This document shows, one piece after another, positions 1-11,157 of a DNA stretch of 64,000 nucleotides (the first letter of the stretch is position 1; every line of letters begins with the position of its first letter). Source of the DNA: Acanthaster planci (Eukaryota; Echinodermata; Asteroidea; Valvatida; Acanthasteridae). The DNA lies in NCBI RefSeq assembly GCF_001949145.1, contig NW_019091360.1:4234159-4298158 (forward strand), given 5' to 3'. The notes under the pieces are model-generated. The model saw nothing but the letters and a program-made list of their open reading frames with translations, was not told where the DNA came from and did not search any database. A program made the translations under genes and the position numbers.

Positions 1-859
1 GTTAGGGGGGTATCTTCGGGAAATGGCGAATAAAAAAGTTCATAAAATTGAAACGAAAAGTGATCGTTCTGTCCATAATCTTGAATTTCGAACGAAAAAA
101 TGAAGGCCAACCTCTTCGCGAGGTTGAAGAGTCAGCGCTATTTCGGTGTACGGGCGCGTATTTGGTGTAATGCAACCATAAGACTCAGTGGGTCCGAGTT
201 GACTCTAGGTGGGTCCGAAACGGCGTGGGTCCGAGTTGGCGTGGGGCCGAGTTGGTTGTGGGTCCGAGATAATCGTGGGTCCGAGTTAGTATTGGGTCAG
301 AGTTGGCGTGGGTCCGAGTTGGTCATGGGTCCGAGTTAGCCTGGGTCCGAGATGGAATGGGTCCGAGTTGGTTTGGGTCCGAGTTGACCTGATCCCTGCA
401 CGTCTCCAGCTTTTAATTCCCCACGTCTCCAGAACCAAAACAATCAATGTCTTAGCCTACCTTTACAATGTTCTCATGAAGACTTTGAAGGTCTCAGAGG
501 TAACTCAGACAACGTTCTCTTCATCCCTCACAGTCACATTCCACATACATGACATAATATGCACAATAAACATGATAAAGTATAATCGCCTGTCAAACAT
601 GCGTACTGTGTCAACATTCTTCGCTTCTGACATTGTTGTCGACTGAAATCTCGCGAGGGTTTGGAAAATATTGTAGATTCTTGAAAATTATTCATAGGCC
701 TACTAATTTTTTCCCACTGGTGACCTTACAATAGGATTCAGTTCGAAAAAGTGACAAACAATTTATATCCATTATTACATACAAATGGTTCTTGTACTTT
801 TGCGAGTTTCTTTTCTCGAGAACGTTTGTAAATCTCGTAGACATGGTAGACAGAGCAAG
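1..859. other. Upstream intergenic region, mostly repeat
   Basis: No gene is supported here. The stretch holds a degenerate minisatellite (about 188-393) and then unremarkable AT-rich sequence leading to the DERA start. Short open frames on both strands have no splice context or recognisable protein sequence. Confidence 0.6.
188..393. repeat. Degenerate minisatellite built on GGGTCCGAGTTGG
   Basis: About a dozen imperfect units of roughly 14-20 bases share the core GGGTCCGAGTTGG, with changes such as GAGATAATC and GGGTCAGAG between copies. All copies point the same way. The open frames across it are a by-product of the repetition. Confidence 0.85.
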
Positions 860-867
860 ATGGCGGC
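856..867 (+). promoter_or_regulatory. YY1-type motif overlapping the DERA start codon
   Basis: CAAGATGGCGGC matches the YY1 consensus AANATGGCGGC, and its ATG is the predicted DERA start. This placement at the start of translation is known for many TATA-less animal housekeeping genes. An out-of-frame ATG lies 17 bases upstream at 843. The match is seen directly; binding is inferred. Confidence 0.55.
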
Positions 868-3800
868 GCGCAATCCTGGTACCGAACTTGGTAAATACTT
901 TCTTGTAACTTTTTCTTTTTCCCGAAACCAACTTTAGAGTAAATGGAAGTCAGTGAGGCGGTTACATAATGATGAAAGTTTTCAACTGCCTTCCACAAAT
1001 TCACATCCACTTCAAATGTGGTCCGCTGATGGATATAAGAGGCATCATACAAAACACATAGACATAGACATAAGCCCGTATTACATGTAAGTGAAGCTGG
1101 GAATTCTGATAAGTTGTGCAACTCATACCGGGATACCCTTGCCGAGATAAGGTTAGATTAATGAATGAAATAAAATTGATACATGCAACCCGCAGTCAAA
1201 AATTGGTCATGGTTATAACATTTGCGTTGGCAAGTTGTTTGAATGGGAACCTCTGACTTGGCTCGGTACTCAAACTGTCGACGTTTTTATTTGTTGCATA
1301 CTAAAAAGAAAATAATGAACAATGATCAGTTGGGCGAAGCGGGAATGGGCCGAAGTGGAAACGGGGCGAAGTGACCAACACCCGCACCGGGCTAGGCATA
1401 CATGTATTCACCTCCAAATTTGAGGGCGCTGTTCATCCAATTTGTAGTTAAACTTATATGCATGTAGTGTAATTGCTGCTCTAGGCAAATTCACATCGCA
1501 GAATTATCAAAACCTCTTTTGCCTTGTTGCCTTCAGTATTTATTCTCTGGAAGAAGGAAAAACAAAGAGAACTTTGGAAAATACATAAGATCACCATGCA
1601 TTTGATGGTTTTTAACACACCACAGACACAAAGGCAAAATTCCACTTCTATTCCTGTCCAATTGATGCTATGCAGAAATACTCGGAAGTTCCCGGATTTC
1701 CAACCAAGAGACTTTTATTTGCTTTGTACCAAACTATTGTTTCAAACTGTGCCTCAAAAGTTATCAGTGCATGTTCTGGAAGTACTCTAAAGTAAGACAA
1801 AAAATCCTCCCTACTTACGTTAATGTTACCTTGAGTGACAGTTCTATAGTTGGCCTCCTCGTAATTGCCATCAAACGTAACCAATTCTATCTCACCTTGT
1901 AATTTCATTCCAAACCATTCCATTCAATTTGAAAATCTTAACTTTCTGCGGAAAAGTTATATTCATACACATATTATTTTTAAAACTTGTTGGTGTTTTG
2001 CGGAACTCAAAAATCACAGTAGCTGGATACAGAATTATGCCCCCCAAAATAGCTCTGAAATATTGACTTGATCACAGACGGACAGAGTGTGTACCACATT
2101 TAATTCCTTTTACATCATATCTTTAAGATTTGAGGGGACTACCACTCACAAACTATCAATAAAACTCAACATGCACAATTCCGTGGAGTTGTCTAAGGGG
2201 TGTGGCTAACTTGGAGGTTTATTGCAATAAGTCAAAAGCCAGATTACATGTATGTATAATCTGCTTCCATAACATTGTGAATAATTATTGTTTAGGAGTT
2301 TGTGCAAGGGCAGGTGGTACTTATGAAGAATGCAATCAAGTTAACAGGTGGAAATCTAGCTATACATGTATTCCGAGCTAAAGTAACACATTGGACTTTT
2401 GTTTCATTTTTTCATTTTGTAAGGCACAGTCTGCCAGGGGAAGAATTCTGTACTGTCTTCTTTTTGAGGAAGATTTTAGGGAGAAACTATTGTTCGTTAT
2501 TTGCCTATGACACCTACATGTGATGCTAATGAAATGTGATGAGCTGGTGTGGAATTCTTTCCTTTGCAGAAGGTTCATCTTTCCAACAATTTTTGTAATC
2601 AAAGTCAACATTTGTCCCGTTAAGCTAGTGCGAGACTTAGTTTCATAATAATAATAATTTATTCATTTATAAAGTGTAAATTTCATATAGATATGTTCAA
2701 ATGCGCTGTACAATGAAGACGTTAAGCGTGGAACAATGAATACATTTAAACATGGTTGAGCCGATGGCACACAAGGACGCCTCAGGCAGCCGCCAAAGGA
2801 CCCACATTCACCAACATCAGTAAAGGGGAGACAGTAAGAAGCAGTTACAGTTTTAGAAGTGGGAGGAAAATCTCAGAGGAATATTCTGGGTAAAACCCAC
2901 AGAGTCAGGTAGGGACTGAAAACCCAATCCACGTGTGGACTGGGCCGGAAATCGAACCCAGGACCACAGAGGTGGAAGACGAGGAAAAACTACCTTGCTA
3001 ACCTGACTCCCCAGTCAGGTTTGTTATGAACATGTAGTGGTAGTGTTTTTTTATTTAGTGTTTTGATACATGTAGTTTTGTGAGGTTTTAACATTTTGTG
3101 AATAACTTGTTTAATAGTGGAGACTATTGGTTTGGCCAGCCACTGATATACACACTGTACATGGACATCTGCAAACTGGTCTACATTGTTACTAAAGTAA
3201 AATGTGTAATTTGTGAGGATGGTCTGTCCGGTCTATCCAAGTCTGTTCTTACTCTGTTGTGTGATTTTGCTATGCTATTACATGGAGCAAATATTGAACA
3301 CAGTCATCACTGCTTGGAAATATCCACACATTGGCTCTTAAAGGCACTGTTCAATCTATCATTTATCACTTGTGCGTGATGTTCCTTTGAGGCAACAAAA
3401 TTGCTCCATATCTAAGAAGAGTACATGTACCTGAGAACTAACCTGATGAAGTTTCAGCTGAGTGAATACTTTATATTCCAAGAGAAACAATATTCTAGGA
3501 TTTCAATTTCAGGTCAAATGTGCTGAGTCATGTTATGAATTGTGCCTAAAATCAGCCTCTGGGGCACGTTCCCACATTCAGTTGAATACAGCTGTATGTG
3601 GCGTCACATGCTAAACAGACGAATTATAGCAATCATGCACACACGTGTTTGTCATGTCAACACTTCCACGTGCTTCTATTGGCAATTTTCCAAATACAGT
3701 GTACGTGTATGCGTCTTTAGACTCTCAATGGGAATGGCCTTCTTCAGTTCTTTCTTCAAAATAACATCTTGAGCGAAAGAGTAATCTCACTGGGAGTTTA

Positions 3801-6800
3801 GTCCCATAACCATCTTTAAACAAGGTCCGCTTGTCAACAATAATTTCGTCAGTCACTGTTTGAATTTAACTGCCAATGGTGGACTGTACTTTTATACTGC
3901 CATTGTTATAGATGCATTTCTGTTAATTTAATATATTTTCTTCTGTATCTCAAAATAATGCTTTTAGATTTGGAATGGGTTGAGAGTGTGCGTGTGAATA
4001 AACCAGCATGCTTCAGAAGGGCAGAAGAGTTGAAAGTTCGCAGGGGAGTCAAGAAAAACACACAGGTCTGTTTCTTCTGATTGATTTGAGCTGATGGTTC
4101 ATTTAATTGCAGAGAAGTGAGAGGACGGGGGAACTCTTTTTGGGCATGCTGCAGCCCTTCCTCGCCAAGCATTTATTGCAGCCACAACTTGAGATCACAA
4201 ATGCAAAATGTTAAAGATTTACAGATATTGCTATGGAGCCCCAGAATCACCTTGAGTCATACAAATGTAAAGGCAACAATGCTATTAGTTGAATACTTAT
4301 TGCTAACAACATAGCACCACTATCACAAAAGAACTCTTCTCTGTAGTGTCATGGGCAAGAGACGCCAGATTTAATAATGCATAAGTAACGGCCAAGAAAC
4401 GTCGGATTTTGTGATGCATGTGTAACGGGCACGAGACGCCGAACCTTTAGCTGGTGGCCAATAACCGAGAGACTGTGTGTGTGGCAAGTCGCCAGTAAGT
4501 TTGCCCTGCACCAGACCATCCCGCGACTGGGGCCCAAAACAGGTCATGACTCGTGCAGCCTGTCAGCATGTTGTCAACTGCCATAGGCTTGCCCTTGCCA
4601 GGATAATTGGCCTCTAGTTCTGCACATCCAGGCCTATCAGAGAGACCGAGCCCCCTCCCCATTATCCCGAATGCCCAAAATGCTACTCCTGAACGGAGCC
4701 CTGTGGGTGTCTGTATTCCTGCTGCTTGAGCAGCGAACGATGAGTGGCTGGAAGAAGCCCTGCTACCACCCCAGGACCGGCTCTGGCATTTTTCCACTAG
4801 TGCATGCAAGTACACAAAGTGGGACACGCCTCCGTTGCGGAGGGTAGGTTTTTGACTTCTAACTATTCGCTCAGCAGTGAAGGAGAAGTGTAGCGAGCAT
4901 GCCCAAAATCCCAGCCAACGTGACATACGCAACGTCTGATTGGCTGTGGTACGTGCCACTGTTGGGAAGGAGCCAAATGCAGCACGCATAGCACATTGCA
5001 GATCTGCTGGTATCATGAATGCTCTCACCCCCCCCCCCCGACCCAAAGGGGGTTCCCTGGAGACAGGCTCCCAGGAACCGTATTATGTGACCTGCAAAGC
5101 CCTGACTATTGTGTGATATGGATAGTCAGTCATATCATGAACTTTGTATCACAAACGGTCAACCACCAACAAATATTACTGTGAACTAATGTCAGCATAT
5201 GTGGACATTGATTGTGTAATGTGTAATAGCATATACACATTCAAGCATAAATTTAAAAACAATATTGACTGTTTGGTCTAAGGTGTAATTAAGACCTAAT
5301 GACAATAAGAGGTAATGTACTTTATTGAGATGTGAGTTCATTTTGGGTGGGCTTGTTTATAACAGTAATCAATACTCAGTTTGTTATTTTCCCATCAGAT
5401 TGCCTGGTTGCTAAAGGCAATGACCTGTATTGACCTAACAACCTTGTCAGGTGATGATACAGAGACCAATGTGGGGAGACTTTGTTTCAAAGCAAAACAG
5501 CCTATGAGGCCTGACCTCCTGGAAGCTGTTGGCATGCAAGACAGAGGTAAGTGGTCATTGATGGAAAACGGCAACATTTACAAGAAACGAAACAGAATTT
5601 CATTTTTAAAGAGCTGTTAATTGCAGATAAATTATAGAAATGAAAACTCAAAATAAAACAAGCTTTCTGAAGTGAACTCTCTTCAAACAGGTTAAATTGG
5701 AGGAAACATTACTTCAAGATGTTATCAGAAATGACTTGATGTTTGAGTATTCACAGTTGTGTGTGTGTTGATGCGTTATAGGTTTGACAGTTGGGGCGGT
5801 CTGTGTGTACCCAGCAAGAGTGGCTGATGCTGTCCAAACATTGAAAGCACTAGGAGCCTCTCACATCCCTGTTGCATCAGGTAACCAACACACCATCCTT
5901 TGGTTTCATTGCTCTCTTGAGTCTACCAAGAGTTTCAGTTTGATGTCCTTTCACCCCCTGAAAGCATTCACAGGAGAATGATGATGGTTATCACTTGCAC
6001 AGATAATGGAAAGTATAAACAGGTTGTTAATCCATCATCAGGGCACGCTGCGTGTGTCCATGAAGAGAATTTAAAACATGAATGATCCCAATTGTGTTTT
6101 CTTTCAATATATGAGATTTTCTTTTATGGCTTTCATTGATGGGCTGTTGTCAAGCAAATTGCAGTACAGTCTCTGAACTTAGAAGTTGTCATGTACCCGG
6201 AGTGTTGTGTATGGGCGTCACCTGGATTTGTTTCCAGGGTTAGGGGAGGGGGCAAATTTCTTTCTTTGGAGGAAGGTCCAAATCACTTATCAGCTAAGAA
6301 CTGATGAACAACACAGGAAGGGATTAATCTAGAGGTTTTTTTTTTTTTTTAGAAAATAGTGATTTTCTTCCCCTTTTTCCTTTTTTTTTTTTTTTTTTTT
6401 TTACTTTTCACTCTTTTTTCTTTTTTCATTTTTTTTGTGNTTTTTTTTTACTTTTCACTCATTTTTCATTTTTCAATTTTTTTGTGGGGGGGGGGCAGGA
6501 TGCGGGGGGGGGGGCAAGTAGCCTCCCTTGCTGGCCTCCTCTTGACACCTATGATGACAGTCTTTTGTCCTTGGTTCATGTACTTAGTTGCTACTGGTTT
6601 TCCTGCTGGACAGACACACTTCAAGACAAGACTTGCAGAGATCAAAATGGCTGTAGAGGATGGAGCTAGGGAGATTGATATTGTCATCAACAGAGCTTAT
6701 GCTCTAGCTGGCAACTGGAAAGGTGGTTGAAAATCTTGTGTTTCTCATTTTAAGTTAGCACCTTCAGCAGGTAAAGAACACATTTAAATTAACCACGGCT

Positions 6801-8111
6801 GTGAGGAAAAAAGCCTGTCATTATTTCACATTCTGTTCTTGAATTAACATTTTGGATGTTCGGTTAGAAAATTTATTTGTTTGACATTGCTGTTTTATTT
6901 CCAGGTTTACAACTTTGGTTTGGCCCTCCCAGTTTCGTGAATTCAATGTAATCTTCTTGTGTCATGACTCCCTGTCTAGGTGTATATGAAGAGGTCCGAG
7001 CATTCCGTGAGGCTTGTGGACCAGCTCATATGAAGACTATCTTAGCTACAGGGGAACTAGGCTCATTAGTGACTGTGTACAAAGCAAGCTTAGTAGCAAT
7101 GATGGCAGGTAGGAATAACAGTAATGCACATTAATCACTGTATCGTTGAACCCGTGTAAATTACAGGTTGTTTCACTTTGCTTAACTAATTGGACTCTCA
7201 TTGGAATTGGTGTTGGTTACACCTATCTTCATTATGACTACGTGGACTGACATGTTTCTTTCATGGGTGTTGATTGGCTTCTAGGCTCTGATTTCATCAA
7301 AACATCAACTGGTAAGGAAGGGGTGAATGCCATCCTTCCTGTTGGTTTGGTTATGGTAAGAGCTATCAGAGAATACCACAAGAAGACAGGATACAGGGTA
7401 AGACTTGATGTGAGATTGCTGTGGTATAGAATACAGGAGTGTGCCTTCATTTCGAACCAGGAAGTGTAGTGCAAATGAATGGAGCACTTGGATGTTGGTT
7501 CATGTGCTAGTTTTGTCACTAATGCCATTCACACACATAAATTTGTGCATGACGTATTCTTTTGGGTAGTCTATAGGCTTAGGCAGTCCTAGTGTACTCC
7601 AAAGTTGAGCCTCAGTGATGATGAGAAGTTATTGCAATAACCAGTATTCCATGAAAATGCACATGAAACAGCAGTATACATTCTGCACACTTGAGGAATG
7701 TATTAGACTGCATTAGATGATTGGAGAACCGTGTCAAAAGAGTCCACCATATGGTTTGGGTCATCAGAGGGCTACAGTGGATTACATCTCAATGGATTTC
7801 TGACCTTTAACCTTTGCTACTCATTCAACCAATTGATAGCAGTCCAGCAGGGTGTTATATCTGCTAAGTCGGTATCATATTTGTATGTGTCATTCCAAAT
7901 CCAGGTTGGTTTCAAGCCAGCTGGTGGTATACGCACAGCTAAGGATTCATGTGCATGGTTAGCCTTGATGAAGGAAGAGCTAGGAAATGATTGGTTGACC
8001 CCTGACCTGTTCCGTCTTGGGGCAAGCTCATTGTTGGGTGATATTGAGAGGCAGATCTTCCATGGTGTAACTGGCCGATACGCAGCAGCGCATGAATTTG
8101 CTATGGCTTAG
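860..8111 (+). CDS. DERA: Deoxyribose-phosphate aldolase
   Basis: Cytosolic class I aldolase that cleaves 2-deoxyribose-5-phosphate to glyceraldehyde-3-phosphate and acetaldehyde in deoxynucleoside catabolism. Exons: 860-890, 3968-4065, 5399-5546, 5782-5880, 6588-6722, 6980-7108, 7285-7397, 7905-8111. All introns are GT-AG and phases join to 960 nt, giving 319 residues (human about 318). The tiny first exon encodes MAARNPGTEL, matching the human N-terminal GTELDL segment across the first intron. The Schiff-base lysine is K219 in DFIKTSTGKE. The catalytic aspartate is D156 in EIDIVIN, and the second active-site lysine is K255 in GFKPAGGIR. The C-terminus has VTGRYAA as in vertebrates. Intron 1 (about 3.1 kb) holds a SINE and a dispersed repeat; intron 4 holds poly-T tracts with one N at 6440. 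No disruption was seen. Confidence 0.96.
2643..3015 (-). mobile_element. tRNA-derived SINE (complete-looking)
   Basis: On the minus strand a tRNA-like head (2942-3011) carries a B-box-like GGGTTCGATTTCC and an upstream A-box-like segment. A body of about 270 bases follows, ending in an ATT-repeat tail (AATAATAATAATTT on the plus strand at about 2647). Head, unique body and short tandem tail are the standard SINE layout. It lies antisense in DERA intron 1. Confidence 0.75.
3534..3833. repeat. Dispersed repeat, copy 1 of a diverged pair
   Basis: This stretch aligns with 19747-20035 over its whole length. Shared blocks include TGAATTGTGCC, ACG-TTCCCA, TTATAGCAA, TTCTTCAAAATA and GTTTAGTCCCA, in the same order and orientation. 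The copies are well diverged. No open frame is shared, so it is probably a non-autonomous element. It lies in DERA intron 1. Confidence 0.65.
4347..4445. repeat. Short tandem repeat of about 37 bases
   Basis: About 2.5 imperfect units start GGGCAAGAGACGCC, GGCCAAGAAACGTC and GGGCACGAGACGCC, the first two ending in GTAAC. It lies in DERA intron 2 and opens a more GC-rich stretch extending to about 5050. Confidence 0.6.
6341..6515. repeat. Poly-T / poly-G low-complexity tract
   Basis: Long T runs broken by short CTTTTCACTC units, one ambiguous base at 6440, then two G runs. It lies just upstream of DERA exon 5. The open frames across it are artefacts of composition, and assembly here may be unreliable. 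Confidence 0.85.
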
Positions 8112-8966
8112 AGGTACATGTACTGTCATCTTTGATTCCCTTCAGTACTGAGTTTGGTTTCGAGATAACTTAAGTCACTCCACTTTTCGATAATTCAGTT
8201 TGCAAGCAACCCATGACCACTGTGAGTGACATTGAGTACCATCCGCCACACTGACTTATTGGAATGTTGTTACACTGAACTGTGAATTCTCTGGATTCAG
8301 ACAGAGATCCTTTATAGTGTGAGATTTGAAACACCAGTGGATTGTTCGAGGTGGTTCGAAATAGTGCAGTGACTATGAGTTAAAGCAACATTGCATTTAT
8401 TCTGGATGATGCAAATAGGATGTGGATGTAATAACAAAAGCTCTGACTCCAAATTTAAATTTAGATTTCTTGTTGCATAATACGGACTTGAGTAATCTAC
8501 GTAGTAGACATCTTTGATGCACAAAGACACATATCATCTTGGGCATGGCTTGGATTTTCTCCCTAAAGAGGGGCCATTTTTTTTAGTATTTTAAAGCAAC
8601 TTTGTGATTTTCATCCCCTTTCATCGTTTTCTCATTTCTTTTGTTTGTCCCCCATTCACTTTCAATTTATCAATTTTATTTTTGGGGGGGGCTAGTGGCT
8701 CCCACTGCCACACCCATGCATGTCATCCATTTAATGTCATCATTTTATTACATTGAGTGTTTCATCATCTTGACAGCCTATTTGAAGCATAACTCCTTCC
8801 TGAACTATGAACTATCAACACGTTGTGTACTAATATGTTAGTCATCTCAGTCATCAGTTGTCCCTCTGTGTGTTTTATACAGACTGTGTCTGTTCAGAAC
8901 CAGAATACCAAGGGTGCACAAAGAGTCAAATTGTCATAAATCTTTCTTCTGAAACTATCGCTTTGA

Positions 8967-9025
8967 TTAACCCTAACACTCCTCAGACCTTCACCTGTTG
9001 GAGGACTGAGGAGTGTTAGGGTTAA
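8967..9025. mobile_element. 59-base hairpin MITE with perfect 20-base arms
   Basis: TTAACCCTAACACTCCTCAG is followed by a 19-base centre and then its exact reverse complement. A second, slightly shortened copy lies at 62149-62200 with the same centre (CCTTCACCTGTTGGAGGA). Two dispersed copies with inverted termini indicate a miniature DNA element. Confidence 0.75.
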
Positions 9026-9595
9026 GGATTAAGTAATGAAAATATGAAGTCATTATCTGTTGTACCTACAACGCTGCAGCTTCTCTGTATGGTGGAAAAT
9101 CAGTCTTGAAATTTAATAGGTTTTTGCATTTCAAAGAGTACCTGTATTCTAACAATATTTATAACAAATTTAAGGGCATATTTCACTTTGGGGATTTTTC
9201 TGGATGTATTAAACACTGAATAAACAAACACTTGTTAAACACTAGATATAACATTGGCTATTGTATTTAAATTTGTGGTTTTCGGCCTAGTATGTTTACT
9301 CCAATTTTTTTGGCATTACAGTTGTTGACTGAGGGCAAATTTATTTTCATTAAATGTTTATAAAGCTCAATATTTGTACTAATTCTGTGATTTATACTGT
9401 AAAGTCTTCCAACAGATGGAGCGAATGTTTTTCATTGTAAGGCTTCAGGTTTATGATTTTGAGTCAGTTCAAGACATCAGTAAACCATTTTGGACAATGG
9501 TTTTTTAATAATTTACCTAAAGATTGGAAAGGTTTTAAGTATTACCAATCAGTATGAATGTGACATACTGATTGCATATTGTAAATTAAATCATG

Positions 9596-9601
9596 AATAA
9601 A
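9596..9601 (+). terminator. Possible DERA polyadenylation signal
   Basis: AATAAA in an AT-rich context about 1.5 kb past the stop codon, followed by T-rich sequence. An earlier AATAAA at 9219-9224 is an alternative. Only transcript data could decide which is used. Confidence 0.35.
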
Positions 9602-10559
9602 CATTGACTTTCCATGTTTATTTTCCAGACGCTTGCTTCTGGTGTTAATTTTTGCCTCGTAGACACCAGTTCATGGGCGTTAATACACATGAAATGCGCA
9701 TTATTGCTTTTGGGTGTCATTAGTGAGTGCTTGGATAAATGTGTACTTTGACCTTCATAACTAAATACAAATAATGAGGTTTCATTCCTAAACTATGCAG
9801 TATCAATATACATGTCGCGGACCTTTACCCTCTTCAGCAGATTGATTCGTTATACATTAGAAAAACAACTAGTCTTGGCTTCCACACAAACCAATCAATC
9901 TATCATTGGTTACTTTCGACGCACCTGGTGATGCGTGAATAATTCAGCAAGGGTCCTGACGGTTTTATTCTCAGGGACTATATCCTTCTATTCAAGGCGT
10001 CTTGGGCGGAGGATTACCAGTAGCCAAGAGCCACAATGATCCTTAGTGATTGTTCAGTGTAAAAACTTGAATCATTGATGATGTTGAATATAACTGTCAT
10101 GAAAGAATGCTCGTGGTGGGAACTTTGGATGGTTGCTCATACATCGATCTCTGTCTCCGTCTTTCGTTCAAGAAAATTCATGTAAAATATTTACATTGGA
10201 ATTGACCGTTTTATTTTTCGTTTTTGACATTCATAGACAAGATTTCGTAGGGATTACGTCTCTAGTTATGTCAAAATAAAGATATCGAATCTATTTGTAA
10301 TATTTTGACCTGTTGTATGGCAACTCGTTGGCATCTTTATCCGTGAGCGGTTTTTACGTCATTTCTGTGATGTTTTAATCACGATGTGTTTAATTGTCGT
10401 TTTTGTGTGGTTTGAAAAACATTATTGTGTTAATCAAATTCGTAAAGAGAGCTAGTTTGCTCAGTCATTATTAGAATGAAGTATAAAAGTGATAAAGCTG
10501 TCGAATTGTGACGAACTTTGCCCTGTAGGTAATGATTCGTTCTTCCTACTGACAAGTGC

Positions 10560-10567
10560 TGACGTCA
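10560..10567. promoter_or_regulatory. Palindromic cAMP response element
   Basis: A perfect TGACGTCA within GTGCTGACGTCAGCG, about 600 bases upstream of the start at 11158. This is the full CREB/ATF/CREM site. Use in this gene is inferred from position only. Confidence 0.45.
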
Positions 10568-10642
10568 GCGTTTTGAGGGATATCTGACACCACGAGGATC
10601 CGTGCTTACACAAAGTAGTTAATACGTCGCATGACGAGTTAT

Positions 10643-10674
10643 ACCATAGAGCTACAACCCAATAGCTCTATGGT
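10643..10674. repeat. Perfect 12-base inverted repeat
   Basis: ACCATAGAGCTA and TAGCTCTATGGT are separated by 8 bases, in the GC-richer region upstream of the unrecognised gene. It could be a protein-binding palindrome or a chance hairpin. Confidence 0.6.
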
Positions 10675-11157
10675 TATACACGCCTTCCTGCTTGCAACTG
10701 ACGCGCTCACGCGGGTTGCACTTTCCCTCTGTAGTCTTATGTCCTCGCGTATACCCCTCGCGATGCCCCCATCCTGCTCCCGTTGTCCGGCAATGGGTGC
10801 AACGTGTGACTGGTTCACTTCAGTCAGTACTGAACAAAGACTCGGACAATTGTATGGGACACCAGTGAAATGCAAACAAACCGGATGACAAGAAAAACTT
10901 GTGTTATTTCAATTGATCGGATGCCGGTAGGTCTACCCCCCAGGTTGTGTTTCAGAGGCCTAACATTGGAACATACTATACCTGAATGTGTACGTGTCAA
11001 TGCCGTTTGTGGAGCATTCAGATGAGAAAATGAATATCAAATTTCCATAATTGTGCACGAGATAGCCGTCTGTAAACCTCTTTGCTGAATTGTACAATTC
11101 ATGTATTGTATAATTATGCAGTGAAAGTTGGCGAGCCTGAGTTAGGGTAACTCACTG

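Larger units (their letters stand above)
8112..11157. other. DERA 3' region and intergenic DNA upstream of the next gene
   Basis: No further coding exon is supported. AATAAA signals at 9219 and 9596 could end the DERA transcript. A 59-base hairpin element lies at 8967-9025. A GC-richer stretch at about 10550-10880 with a TGACGTCA site looks like the promoter region of the gene starting at 11158. Open frames on both strands at 10631-10888 have no family match that I recognise. Confidence 0.55.

Noticed and set aside
10631..10888. Small genes on either strand in the GC-richer region
   Set aside because: Both strands are open simply because of composition; no recognisable protein and the region looks like a promoter.
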